From positions 62,001-126,000 of the forward strand of contig CAUJHF010000056.1 of assembly GCA_963204745.1 (NCBI GenBank): 64,000 bases of DNA, given 5' to 3'. Shown here in pieces: positions 28,391-36,763 of this stretch. Both the position numbers and the translations under genes were made by a program. Under the pieces are notes generated by a model. The model saw nothing but the letters and a program-made list of their open reading frames with translations. It ran no database searches and was not told where the DNA came from. Position 1 is the stretch's first letter, and each line of letters starts with the position of its first letter. The stretch comes from Pseudomonadota bacterium (GTDB lineage Bacteria; Pseudomonadota; Gammaproteobacteria; Steroidobacterales; GCA-2729495).

Positions 28391-28415
28391 ACTTACGATT
28401 TAACTAAACACGCGA

Positions 28416-29153
28416 ATGCGCTACCTGTTTCGTGGCCTCGGGCATGGCATTTTCGGCATATACGCGACCAGTGTTTTCGCCGCTGTCAGCCTGTCGACGC
28501 TGGCCGCCGTCGCCGTTACACCAGCCATCACGGGGCGCCGGCAACTGGTGCGCCACGCCGCCGGCACCCTGCTCAGTCTTACCGGAACCCGGCTGTCGAT
28601 AAGCGGACTCGATCACGTTCCTGACGATCCGTGCATTGTGATCGCCAATCATTCGAGCTATCTGGACGGTCCGATCCTGAGTGCCGCATTGCCGCCGCGA
28701 TTCGGCTTCGTGATCATGCGCGAAATGACCCGCGTGCCTTTTGCACACTTCCTGTTACGTCGCATCGGCTCCGAATTTGTCGAACGCAAGGACAGACACC
28801 AGGGTGCGGCGGACGCACGCCGGATACTGCACAAGGCGCGCGGTCAGGAATCGCTGGCCTTTTTCCCCGAAGGTTCTATTTTTGCTGAGCCAGGGCTGCG
28901 GCGTTTTCACAATGGCGCCTTTGCAGCTGCCGTGCGTGGCAATCTTCCGGTGGTACCGGTCGTTATCCGTGGCAGTCGCGACATGCTGCCTGCCGCCAGT
29001 CGACTGCCCCGTCCCGGACGCATCGAAGTGATCATCAAGCCTGCGCTGCGCGCCAGCGGCGAGAACCCCGTTCATTCACTGCGGGAAAAGGCACGCCTGA
29101 GCATCCTTGAAGACCTCAACGAGCCGGATCTGCTGCACCACGAGCTGACATAA
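28416..29153 (+). CDS. 1-acyl-sn-glycerol-3-phosphate acyltransferase-like (PlsC family)
   Basis: 245 residues. The family motif NHX4D appears at Asn78-His79...Asp84 (NHSSYLDG), and the second motif is FFPEGSIF around 148-155. An N-terminal hydrophobic stretch (about 11-37) could anchor it in the inner membrane. It should acylate lysophosphatidate or a related lysolipid. The ATG at 28416 has no recognisable ribosome-binding site, and the 40 bases before it are strikingly AT-rich. It is divergent from xerD and followed after 105 bases by the thiolase gene. Confidence 0.88.
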   Translation: MRYLFRGLGHGIFGIYATSVFAAVSLSTLAAVAVTPAITGRRQLVRHAAGTLLSLTGTRLSISGLDHVPDDPCIVIANHSSYLDGPILSAALPPRFGFVIMREMTRVPFAHFLLRRIGSEFVERKDRHQGAADARRILHKARGQESLAFFPEGSIFAEPGLRRFHNGAFAAAVRGNLPVVPVVIRGSRDMLPAASRLPRPGRIEVIIKPALRASGENPVHSLREKARLSILEDLNEPDLLHHELT

Positions 29154-29189
29154 GTCCCGTTTGGTCAACGCTTGGGGGGAAATCGTGGT

Positions 29190-29218
29190 TGGCGCAGGCC
29201 ATTTTGCAACGCATAATC
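29190..29218 (+). promoter_or_regulatory. Sigma-70-like promoter for the thiolase gene
   Basis: TTGGCG (29190-29195) and CATAAT (29213-29218) are separated by 17 bases. Transcription would begin near 29225. This leaves the TTG at 29259 as the first usable start with a ribosome-binding site, and places the upstream ATG at 29226 at the very 5' end. Confidence 0.5.
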
Positions 29219-29258
29219 GGCCGCCATGCGGCTTCGGCCAGCTCTGTGGAGAGAAGTT

Positions 29259-30440
29259 TTGACTCAGGATGCAATTGTTATCGTTGCGGCACGCCGCACG
29301 CCCATCGGCTCTTTTCAGGGTGCCCTGAGCCCGATTTCAGCGCCCGAACTTTCAGCCATCGCCAGCAAGGCCTGCCTCAGCGACAGCGGCATTCCGGCTG
29401 CAGACATCAGTGAGGCACTGTTCGGCTGTGTGCTGAGCGCCGGACTCGGTCAGGCGCCGGCACGACAAGCCATGCTCGCTGCCGGCCTACCGGAGTCTGT
29501 ACCTGCCACCACCATCAACAAGGTCTGCGGCTCGGGCATGAAGGCGGTACACCTCGGCGCCGACATGATTCGTGCAGGCAGCGTCTCCATCGTGCTTGCC
29601 GGCGGCATGGAATCGATGAGCAATGCGCCATACCTGCTGCCGAAGGCGCGCTCCGGTTACCGGATGGGGCACCAGGAAGTGCTCGATCACATGTTTTATG
29701 ACGGCCTGCAAAACCCTTATGACGGCCAGATGATGGGCATATTCGGCGAAGCGACGGCGAAGACTTACGGATTCTCGCGTACCGAGCAGGACGAGTTTGC
29801 CATCGAGTCGGTACAGCGCGCGCTTGCCGCGACGAGCGCCGGCATTTTTGCAGCGGAAATCGCACCGGTCACCGTCAGCAGCCGGAAGGGTGAGAGTCTC
29901 GTCACCGCAGACGAGGAACCGGGGCGCTGCGACCTGCAGCGTATTCCTACCATGCGGCCAGCCTTCGCCAAAGACGGGACTGTGACCGCCGCGACGTCAT
30001 CGTCAATTTCCGACGGCGCTGCATCTCTGCTGCTGATGAGTGCATCTGAAGCGAAGCGCCGCGGACTGACGCCGCTCGCGCGAATCATCGGACAGGCCAG
30101 CCACGCGCAGCAACCAGCCTGGTTCACGACCGCGCCGGGCCCGGCGGTCAAGAAACTGCTGACCGCTATCAACTGGAAGGTGGCCGACGTCGACCTGTTC
30201 GAGATCAACGAGGCTTTTGCCTGCGTAACACTCGCTGCCATGCGGGATCTCGGCATACCGCACGAGCGGGTAAACGTGCATGGTGGGGCTTGCGCGCTCG
30301 GCCATCCGATCGGCGCAACCGGTGCACGAATAATCACGACGCTGATCAACGCATTGAAAACGCGGGGCGGAAAGCGCGGCATCGCCACGGCCTGTATCGG
30401 CGGCGGCGAGGCAATCGCAACGGCGATCGAGGTACTGTGA
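29259..30440 (+). CDS. Thiolase (acetyl-CoA C-acyltransferase)
   Basis: 393 residues from TTG, the standard thiolase length. Catalytic Cys90 lies in INKVCGSGMK. Near the C-terminus come NEAFA, the His of GHPIGATGAR and the second catalytic Cys in CIGGG. It condenses or cleaves acyl-CoA in polyhydroxybutyrate, acetoacetyl-CoA or fatty-acid metabolism; the sequence alone does not say which. The TTG is chosen because GGAGA lies 6 bases before it and the protein then starts where thiolases start; an ATG at 29226 adds 11 residues unlike the family. It meets the ETF-QO gene tail to tail after 19 bases. Confidence 0.93.
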   Translation: MTQDAIVIVAARRTPIGSFQGALSPISAPELSAIASKACLSDSGIPAADISEALFGCVLSAGLGQAPARQAMLAAGLPESVPATTINKVCGSGMKAVHLGADMIRAGSVSIVLAGGMESMSNAPYLLPKARSGYRMGHQEVLDHMFYDGLQNPYDGQMMGIFGEATAKTYGFSRTEQDEFAIESVQRALAATSAGIFAAEIAPVTVSSRKGESLVTADEEPGRCDLQRIPTMRPAFAKDGTVTAATSSSISDGAASLLLMSASEAKRRGLTPLARIIGQASHAQQPAWFTTAPGPAVKKLLTAINWKVADVDLFEINEAFACVTLAAMRDLGIPHERVNVHGGACALGHPIGATGARIITTLINALKTRGGKRGIATACIGGGEAIATAIEVL

Positions 30441-30459
30441 AGCACCCCAGTTCGCGTCG

Positions 30460-32112
30460 CTACATCCCGGAGTAATTCGGACCGCCGCCACCTTCCGGCG
30501 CCACCCAGCGGATATTCTGCGCCGGATCCTTGATGTCACAGGTCTTGCAGTGGACGCAGTTCTGCGCGTTGATCTGCATGCGCTGCTGGCCGTCCGTGCC
30601 TTCCACCACTTCGTAGACACCTGCAGGGCAATAACGCTGTGCAGGCTCTGCATAGAGCGGCAGGTTGCTTCCGATCGGCACAGCCGGGTCCAGAAGCTGC
30701 AGATGACAGGGCTGGTCTTCTTCATGGTTGGTGCTCGACAGGAACACCGATGACAGTCGATCGAAACTGAATTTGCCATCCGGTTTCAGATAGCGGATCC
30801 GTGGCGCACTGGCCGCGAGTTGAAGCCCGACATGATCCGGCTCGCGGCTGTGCAGGGTAAAGGGCAGACGCCCGCCAAACAGGTTCTGATCCAGCCAGAT
30901 AAAGGCGCTGCCGAGAAACAGGCCGAACTTCTTCTGGGCCGGAGCGAAGTTGCGCGCGACATGCAGCTCGCGCCACACCCAGGATTCGCGGACAGCCGTC
31001 TCGAAGGCGTCGATCTGAGCGGGTGCTGTATCTCCCTGGCCCAGGGCTGCAAATACCGACTCGGCAGCCAGCATGCCGGTCTTGATCGCCGTGTGCGAAC
31101 CCTTGATCTTCGCACCGTTCAGGAACCCGGCCTCACAGCCGGCAAGCAGGCCGCCCGGAAAGGCCAGCTTCGGCAAAGACTGCAGACCACCCTTGTTGAC
31201 CGCCCGCGCGCCGTAGCTGACCCGCTGCCCGCCTTCCAGGCAGGCGCGGATGCGCGGATGCTGTTTCCAGCGCTGGAATTCCTCGTAGGGGTTCAGGTAC
31301 GGATTGCGGTAATTGAGCGCAATGATGAAGCCCAGATAAACCTGATTGTCGGCGGCGTGATAGATAAAACCGCCACCCTCGGTACTGCTGTCCAGCGGCC
31401 AGCCGAAGGTGTGCACCACGAGTCCCTCGCGATGTCGGGCCGGATCGATGGTCCAGATTTCCTTGATACCGATACCGTAGTGCTGCGGGTCACAGTCTGC
31501 CCGCAGGTGGTAGGTCTCCATGAGTTCCTTGCCGAGATGCCCGCGACAGCCTTCGGCAAAGATCGTGTACTTGCCGCGCAGCTCGTAGCCGGGCTGAAAC
31601 GATGGCTTCTCCTGGCCGTCGGCACCCCGGCCCAGGTCGCCCGTCAACACGCCGGTAACGCGCCCGTTCTCATACAGGACCTCTGCGCCGGCAAAGCCGG
31701 GAAACAGGTTGGCACCCAGCTCTTCTGCCTGCTGGCCCAGCCACTGGCAGAGCCGGCCCAGACTGATGATGTAGTTGCCCTTGTTGTGCATGGGGCGCGG
31801 AACAAATAAATCCGGCACCTTTATGTCCGCGTCAGCGCTGCGCAGCCAGTGGACCTCGTCTGCCGTGACTGCGGTCTGCACGGGTGCGCCGCGTTTGCGC
31901 CAGTCGGGAAACAGCTCATCGAGGGCGGTCGTTTCCAGCACCGCGCCGGAGAGGATGTGCGCGCCGATCTCGGCACCTTTCTCGATGACCGCAACCGACA
32001 CCTCGGTACCCGCGTCCCGGGCGAGCTGCAGCAAGCGGCAGGCAGCCGCCAGACCGCAGGGACCAGCCCCGACGATCACGACATCAAAGTCCATGCTTTC
32101 CCGTTCAGTCAT
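30460..32112 (-). CDS. Electron transfer flavoprotein-ubiquinone oxidoreductase
   Basis: 550 residues, the usual length. An N-terminal FAD site (VVIVGAGPCGLAAAC, about 9-23) is followed by the catalytic and quinone-binding region with LAGCEAGFLNGAKIKGSHTA. A C-terminal ferredoxin-like domain carries 4Fe-4S cysteines in CPAGVY and NCVHCKTCDIKDP. It passes electrons from acyl-CoA and amino-acid dehydrogenases, through ETF, to ubiquinone on the inner membrane. A Met7 start (MDFDVVIVGAG) is a possible alternative. It is divergent from zapE with 88 bases between the starts. The etfAB genes are not in the window. Confidence 0.95.
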   Translation of the reverse strand: MTERESMDFDVVIVGAGPCGLAAACRLLQLARDAGTEVSVAVIEKGAEIGAHILSGAVLETTALDELFPDWRKRGAPVQTAVTADEVHWLRSADADIKVPDLFVPRPMHNKGNYIISLGRLCQWLGQQAEELGANLFPGFAGAEVLYENGRVTGVLTGDLGRGADGQEKPSFQPGYELRGKYTIFAEGCRGHLGKELMETYHLRADCDPQHYGIGIKEIWTIDPARHREGLVVHTFGWPLDSSTEGGGFIYHAADNQVYLGFIIALNYRNPYLNPYEEFQRWKQHPRIRACLEGGQRVSYGARAVNKGGLQSLPKLAFPGGLLAGCEAGFLNGAKIKGSHTAIKTGMLAAESVFAALGQGDTAPAQIDAFETAVRESWVWRELHVARNFAPAQKKFGLFLGSAFIWLDQNLFGGRLPFTLHSREPDHVGLQLAASAPRIRYLKPDGKFSFDRLSSVFLSSTNHEEDQPCHLQLLDPAVPIGSNLPLYAEPAQRYCPAGVYEVVEGTDGQQRMQINAQNCVHCKTCDIKDPAQNIRWVAPEGGGGPNYSGM

Positions 32113-32200
32113 GCGGACAGAAGTCTAGCCCATCAATCCCTGCCCGCGCGATTCGGGTTTGCCCGCGACTCGCGCGGCTTCTACACTCGCGCCAGATCGC

Positions 32201-33298
32201 ATGAACCTCCTCGACCGATATCGCACCCTCAGTACGGAACTCGGGCTCAGCAATGACCCGGCGCAGCTGCGTGCACTCGGCGTCCTGGAGCGGGTCAGCC
32301 GCGAGCTGTTGGCCAGCCCGCGGCCGCGGCGCCGGCCGGGAATTCTGGGCCGCTTCCTGCCAGGAGTGACCAGTCCGGCACCAGTGCGCGGCGCTTATCT
32401 GTGGGGCAGCGTCGGGCGCGGAAAGACCTTCATGATGGACCTGCTGTTTGAATCCCTGCCCTTCAACGACAAGGTCCGCTATCACTTCCATCGGCTGATG
32501 AACCGCGTGCACGGACGGCTCAGGACGCTGCGCGACGAGCAGGACCCGCTGGCTACCGTTGCCGCCGAACTGGCCGGCGAGGCACGCATCATCTGCTTCG
32601 ACGAGTTCTTCGTCGCCGATATCGCCGATGCGATGCTGCTGGCCCGGCTGCTCGAAGCCCTGTTCGAGCGCGGCGTAACCCTGGTCGCCACTTCGAACAG
32701 CGCGCCGAAGGACCTGTATCGCGGGGGCTTGCAGCGACAACGCTTCCTGCCTGCCATCGACCTGATCCGGCAGCACACTGAAGTCGTACACGTGGACGGG
32801 CTGACCGACTACCGGCTGCGCGTCTTGGAAGCCGCCGAAATCTGGCATGCGCCGCTCGATCAGATCGCCGACCGGAATCTGGAGCAGTACTTCCTGAACA
32901 TGGCGCCGGACCGGGGCACCGAGGGTGAAACGCTGGATGTGCTCGGCAGAGCCATCACCACCCGCCGACGCGCCGAAGGTATCGCCTGGTTTGATTTCGA
33001 TGCCTTGTGCGCAGGACCGCGAAGCCAGGAAGACTACATCGAAATCGCCCGCTGCTTCCAGACGGTGATTATCTCCGGCATACCGCGGCTCGATGAAAGC
33101 CGCGAAAACGAAGCGCGGCGATTCATCGCACTGGTCGACGAGTTCTACGACCGGCGCGTCAATCTGATCATCTCGGCCGCAGAACCCATCGGCCGGGTCT
33201 ATACGGGCGCCCGGCTCGGCCACGAATTCGAACGCACCCGCAGCCGGCTGCTGGAGATGCAGTCGATGGAATATCTCGCTGCCGAACATCTGCCCTGA
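32201..33298 (+). CDS. zapE: Cell division ATPase ZapE (AFG1-like)
   Basis: 365 residues. Walker A is GSVGRGKT (69-76) and Walker B is IICFDEFFV (130-138), with the sensor region TLVATSNSAP. YLWGSVGRGKTFMMD is the family signature of AFG1/ZapE. It is a cytoplasmic ATPase that in E. coli joins the late divisome and destabilises FtsZ bundles. The ATG at 32201 begins at the usual N-terminus (MNLLDRYR); the upstream Met at 32159 adds 14 residues unlike the family. It lies apart from other division genes. Confidence 0.94.
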   Translation: MNLLDRYRTLSTELGLSNDPAQLRALGVLERVSRELLASPRPRRRPGILGRFLPGVTSPAPVRGAYLWGSVGRGKTFMMDLLFESLPFNDKVRYHFHRLMNRVHGRLRTLRDEQDPLATVAAELAGEARIICFDEFFVADIADAMLLARLLEALFERGVTLVATSNSAPKDLYRGGLQRQRFLPAIDLIRQHTEVVHVDGLTDYRLRVLEAAEIWHAPLDQIADRNLEQYFLNMAPDRGTEGETLDVLGRAITTRRRAEGIAWFDFDALCAGPRSQEDYIEIARCFQTVIISGIPRLDESRENEARRFIALVDEFYDRRVNLIISAAEPIGRVYTGARLGHEFERTRSRLLEMQSMEYLAAEHLP

Positions 33299-33380
33299 GC
33301 AGCGCAGCAGTGCGGCCGCGGGCGCACCGCCAGCCTGCTCCGCTATACTCGACAGGTTCATCAGACAGGAGCCCCCAGCC

Positions 33381-33983
33381 ATGCGCCTGCACAAATTTCT
33401 ACTGTTGTTGGGTGGGCTGTGCAGCCTGGCCACGGTATCGCTTGCCGCGCCGGTCAGCGAAGCAGAGCGCGTACCCATAGACCTGCGGCGCACGACCCTG
33501 ATCGTGCGTGACATGGATAACTCGCTGCGCTTCTACCGCGATGCACTGGGTCTGAAGGTGGCCTATGACCAGATCATCCGTACACCGCGGGACGCCGCCA
33601 GCGATGCCGATGCCGAGCGCTCCTTGCGGCTGGTGCTGTTGCAAGCCAACGACGATTTCATCGGCATGATTGGCATGATCCAGTATTTCAAGCCATCGAA
33701 GCCGGTTCCCGCCGCACCGGCGGAGCCCTTCAGCATCGGCAGCATGGTTTTCGTGTTCAACGTGAAGAATGCCGCCGCCAGATTCGCCGCAGCCCGCGAG
33801 GTGCCAGGCGTCCGGGTTATCGAAGAGCCGGCACCGACCACCTATCCGGGTTATGGCGGCAAGGGTGTCATCCCGGTACTGGTGAGCACGCTGACCGACC
33901 CCGACGGTTATGCGATCGAGCTGAATGAGCTGCTGGTCGGAAATCCCCGGAGCGGAAGCGCCGTGGTGCCGGCAAGGAAATAG
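33381..33983 (+). CDS. Exported VOC-fold (glyoxalase-like) protein
   Basis: 200 residues. A signal peptide (MRLHKFLLLLGGLCSLATVS, cut near Ala22-Ala23) is followed by a VOC domain with TTLIVRDMDNSLRFYRDALG (about 38-57), then GSMVFVFNV and LTDPDGYAIELNEL. The Glu of IELNEL is the expected metal-ligand position. A periplasmic glyoxalase-like protein is less common than a cytoplasmic one; the substrate is unknown. The gene has CAGGAGCC ahead of its ATG and a TATACT hexamer at 33344-33349 that may be a -10 element, though I find no good -35. Confidence 0.85.
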   Translation: MRLHKFLLLLGGLCSLATVSLAAPVSEAERVPIDLRRTTLIVRDMDNSLRFYRDALGLKVAYDQIIRTPRDAASDADAERSLRLVLLQANDDFIGMIGMIQYFKPSKPVPAAPAEPFSIGSMVFVFNVKNAAARFAAAREVPGVRVIEEPAPTTYPGYGGKGVIPVLVSTLTDPDGYAIELNELLVGNPRSGSAVVPARK

Positions 33984-34030
33984 TCCGGCAACAGTGCGGC
34001 CGGCGAAGCCCTCACCGGCAGCCGCGTCGC

Positions 34031-34414
34031 TCAGTGAGAGCCAGTCGTACCCGCCATGCGGTCATACTTCAGGAAGAATTCGCGTCCCAGCGCCACCAGC
34101 TGGTTCTCGCTGGGGTGATCGACGACCTGCCAGGCGGCGATGTGGTGCGCCGTTTGCGGCCGGTGCTTCTTCGCGTAGTGCTCAAAGTCCGCAGCAGCGG
34201 TATGCGAACCTACCGCCAGCACTTCCGGGATCCCCTCCAGCGCATCGCACACTTCGCCGAAAAACTCGTGCTCGGTACGCACCTTGCTGCCGTGCTGCTT
34301 GGTCGGGTGGGAGTGGGCCTTGAGTTTCTTGCTGGACAGCACTTTCTCATCATCGAAATGCAGAATCTGGGCATGCTGGTGGTCAAGCCAGACTATGGCG
34401 TGCGAGCGAATCAT
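34031..34414 (-). CDS. Small 'translational machinery protein' family (release-factor-like fold)
   Basis: 127 residues beginning MIRSHAIVWLDHQHAQILHF, His-rich in the middle and ending in LVALGREFFLKYDRM. Proteins like this are commonly labelled translational machinery protein because of distant likeness to eukaryotic release factor 1 domains; the function is unproven. It has no signal or membrane segment. The start has AGGAAAGGA about 9 bases before it. It is convergent with the exported VOC gene and lies downstream of the Crp/Fnr regulator on the same strand, separated by 127 bases in which I see no other gene. Confidence 0.75.
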   Translation of the reverse strand: MIRSHAIVWLDHQHAQILHFDDEKVLSSKKLKAHSHPTKQHGSKVRTEHEFFGEVCDALEGIPEVLAVGSHTAAADFEHYAKKHRPQTAHHIAAWQVVDHPSENQLVALGREFFLKYDRMAGTTGSH

Positions 34415-34541
34415 CGGCTAAATCCTTTCCTGATGGGGAAAACATGCGGTAACGGCTGACAGTATGGAGGCCGCGAGACATCTGGTCCATCAGGCCGGAG
34501 GCGGGGATCTTTCTGACTTTGTATGGCGCCCGGCAGGCCAG

Positions 34542-35222
34542 CTAACGCACGAGCCCATAGCACTCGCAGACCCTTGCTTCGAGACCGGCCCGGTCCAGAA
34601 TCGTGATGCGGCCGCGAGTATAGTCGAGGAGCCGATCGTCCTGCAGTTTGCGGGCGGCATGCGTGACGTCTTCGCGACGCAGGCCAAGCATATTGCCGAT
34701 AAATTGCTGGGTCATCTCCACTTCATTGCTCGCGACACGATCCATGCCCAGCAGCAATATCTTGCAGATTTTCTGTTCTATGGTGTGCCGACGGATACAG
34801 ATCGCGGTCTGCGCAATCTGTATCATCAACAGCTGCAGGTACCCAAGCGCTGCCCGCCGAAATCCGCCCTGACCGTCGAACTCCGCCCGCAAGAGATCCA
34901 GTCGTACCCGGCAAGCCTCACCGGAAATAAGTGTGACGCATTGATAGGGGATCTCCCGCGGGCCAAGGAGCCGCACCAGCCCCACCAGACCGTCTTCGTG
35001 GATTTCCGCTATAGGCGTATAAATACCTGTCTCCGAGACACCAACCAGAGAAACGACGCTGCTAACCGGAAAATACCCATAGCGGGATCGATTGCAGGGC
35101 TCGCAAAGCACCTGCCCGGCTTGCAGTGTAACGAGCTCCAGAGCCGGCTCGAGCCGAGCATAGTCGGGCTCTGAAAGTTCGGCTAACAGGTGATTCTTGA
35201 GGGGGTTCTGCCAAATCAGCAT
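34542..35222 (-). CDS. Crp/Fnr family transcriptional regulator
   Basis: 226 residues with an N-terminal cyclic-nucleotide-binding-like beta barrel (about 10-125), a long dimerisation helix and a C-terminal winged helix (MTQQFIGNMLGLRREDVTHA, about 171-190). The barrel lacks the Arg-Ser phosphate-binding signature of true CRP, so the effector is unknown. FNR-type iron-sulfur cysteines are not arranged as in FNR. An upstream GTG (35264) would add 14 residues including three cysteines, but the ATG at 35222 gives the usual family start. It is divergent from gpmA; a CRP-like palindrome lies midway between them. Confidence 0.87.
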   Translation of the reverse strand: MLIWQNPLKNHLLAELSEPDYARLEPALELVTLQAGQVLCEPCNRSRYGYFPVSSVVSLVGVSETGIYTPIAEIHEDGLVGLVRLLGPREIPYQCVTLISGEACRVRLDLLRAEFDGQGGFRRAALGYLQLLMIQIAQTAICIRRHTIEQKICKILLLGMDRVASNEVEMTQQFIGNMLGLRREDVTHAARKLQDDRLLDYTRGRITILDRAGLEARVCECYGLVR

Positions 35223-35343
35223 CGACACGATTCCAGTCGGGTAACAACACCCCACGCACCCCACATGCCAAGGAATTAATCACCACGGCTGGAAATAGCA
35301 ACAGTGGTAACCAGAATTCTATTAGTCAACGTCTACCCATGTA

Positions 35344-35359
35344 TGTGCAGATTCGCACA
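35344..35359. promoter_or_regulatory. CRP/FNR-type palindrome TGTG-N8-CACA
   Basis: TGTGCAGATTCGCACA is a TGTGC-N6-GCACA palindrome that matches the TGTG-N8-CACA core of CRP-type sites. It lies in the 264-base divergent gap, about 122 bases from the Crp/Fnr regulator start and about 128 from the gpmA start. It is a candidate autoregulatory operator. Confidence 0.45.
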
Positions 35360-35422
35360 CAGCTGCCGGCACCGGGCTCCGGCCCCGTCTCCCGACATGC
35401 CCTCCGACACCGCTAACCCGGA

Positions 35423-35453
35423 TTGCCAGTCAACCGAACCCAGCGTTTAGAAT
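35423..35453 (+). promoter_or_regulatory. Possible promoter for gpmA
   Basis: TAGAAT at 35448-35453 matches the -10 consensus at five of six bases; TTGCCA at 35423-35428 is a fair -35, but the 19-base spacer is long. The predicted start of transcription, near 35460, leaves a leader of about 27 bases before the gpmA ATG. Confidence 0.4.
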
Positions 35454-35486
35454 CATCGCCTGTACAGCACTTACCGGAGCATCTGA

Positions 35487-36230
35487 ATGACAGGCAAGCT
35501 GGTCCTCTGCCGACACGGACAGAGTACATGGAATCTCGAAAACCGCTTTACCGGCTGGACCGACGTAGACCTCACCGACCAGGGCTGCACTGAGGCAAAA
35601 AACGCCGGCAAGGAGCTGGCGCGGCTCGGTTTCCGCTTCGATATCGCCTACACCTCGGTGCTCAAGCGGGCGATCCGTACGCTCTGGCTGATGCTCGACG
35701 AAATGGACCTGATGTGGATACCCGTCGACCGGACCTGGCGGCTCAACGAACGGCACTACGGCGCGTTGCAGGGCCTCAACAAGGCTGAGACCGCCGCCAA
35801 ACATGGCGAGGACCAGGTGAAGATCTGGCGCCGCAGCTATGACACGCCGCCGCCGCCGCTGGAGACAACCGACGAGCGCCATCCGGCCCATGATCCCCGC
35901 TACCACGCGATCACCGGGCTGCCGGGAACGGAGTCCCTGAAAGACACGCTGGCGCGCGTCCTGCCCTTCTGGCAGGACAGCGTGGCGCCACGTCTCCTGC
36001 GTGGCGAGAACGTACTGGTAACAGCACATGGCAACAGCCTGCGCGCCATGGTGAAGATGCTCGATAACATGTCCGAGCGGGACATCCTGGAGTTCAACAT
36101 CCCCACCGGCATTCCGATGCTCTATACGCTTGATGCGCAGCTCCGGCCACTGAAGCGCGAGTATCTCGGCGATCAGGCGGCTATCCGCAAGGCTGCCGAA
36201 GCGGTTGCCCGGCAGGGCAAGGCAAAGTGA
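35487..36230 (+). CDS. gpmA: 2,3-bisphosphoglycerate-dependent phosphoglycerate mutase
   Basis: 247 residues, the usual GpmA length. The phosphohistidine motif [10 protein letters not shown] places the catalytic His at residue 10; [10 protein letters not shown] (about 90-99) and [10 protein letters not shown] with the second His are also present. It interconverts 3- and 2-phosphoglycerate in glycolysis and gluconeogenesis. Its last four bases overlap the GTG of the next gene (GTGA), coupling the two. Confidence 0.96.
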   Translation: MTGKLVLCRHGQSTWNLENRFTGWTDVDLTDQGCTEAKNAGKELARLGFRFDIAYTSVLKRAIRTLWLMLDEMDLMWIPVDRTWRLNERHYGALQGLNKAETAAKHGEDQVKIWRRSYDTPPPPLETTDERHPAHDPRYHAITGLPGTESLKDTLARVLPFWQDSVAPRLLRGENVLVTAHGNSLRAMVKMLDNMSERDILEFNIPTGIPMLYTLDAQLRPLKREYLGDQAAIRKAAEAVARQGKAK

Positions 36231-36748
36231 TCTACGCACTCGACGAGCTGATGCCGCAGCTCGCTGACGACGTCTACATCGCACCGAATGCCAGCGTGAT
36301 CGGCGACGTGGTCCTGGCCGCACAGGTCAGCGTCTGGTTTGGTGCCGTGCTGCGTGGCGATGTCGAGCAGATCGTCGTCGGCCGCGGCAGCAACATCCAG
36401 GACAATTCGGTACTGCATTCCGACCCCGGTGCGCCGCTCACCCTGGGCGAGTTCGTGACTGTCGGACACATGGTGACCCTGCACGGATGCACAATCGGCG
36501 ACGGCACGCTGATCGGCATGGGCGCAAGCGTGCTGAATCACGCCCGGATTGGCCGCAATTGCCTGATCGGCGCGCATGCACTGGTTACCGAAGGCAAGGA
36601 GTTCCCGGACGGCATGCTGATCGTGGGCTCGCCGGCCCGCGCGATCCGGCCGCTGACGGCACAGGAACTTGAAGGGATCACCGGCAACCGGCAGCGCTAT
36701 ATGGAACGGGCCAAACGCTATCGGACCGGCCTGCGGTCCCTGCCCTGA
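36227..36748 (+). CDS. Gamma-carbonic anhydrase-like hexapeptide-repeat protein
   Basis: 173 residues of left-handed beta-helix type. Zinc-ligand positions are seen as His in SVLHSD and the pair in GHMVTLHGC. The Arg-Gly-Asp of [12 protein letters not shown] and NIQDNS are typical of the YrdA/PaaY/CaiE-like group. Carbonic anhydrase activity is possible, but many members are uncharacterised. The start is a GTG inside the gpmA stop (GTGA), so it is translated with gpmA. An alternative role is as a ferripyochelin-binding-like protein, the older name of the family. Confidence 0.9.
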   Translation: MIYALDELMPQLADDVYIAPNASVIGDVVLAAQVSVWFGAVLRGDVEQIVVGRGSNIQDNSVLHSDPGAPLTLGEFVTVGHMVTLHGCTIGDGTLIGMGASVLNHARIGRNCLIGAHALVTEGKEFPDGMLIVGSPARAIRPLTAQELEGITGNRQRYMERAKRYRTGLRSLP

Positions 36749-36763
36749 GTGGGTCGGCTGCGA

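Noticed and set aside
28360..28412. Possible dif site next to xerD
   Set aside because: The TTATG-N8-CATAA repeat is AT-rich like a dif arm, but the spacing and arm sequences do not match the 11-6-11 layout or the usual XerC half-site.
32105..33514. A 469-codon frame opposite zapE
   Set aside because: zapE has intact Walker motifs and a family start; the antisense translation has no motifs.
34542..35264. FNR-type iron-sulfur regulator using the upstream GTG start with three extra cysteines
   Set aside because: The cysteine spacing (3, 6, 7) does not fit FNR, and the ATG at 35222 matches the family start.
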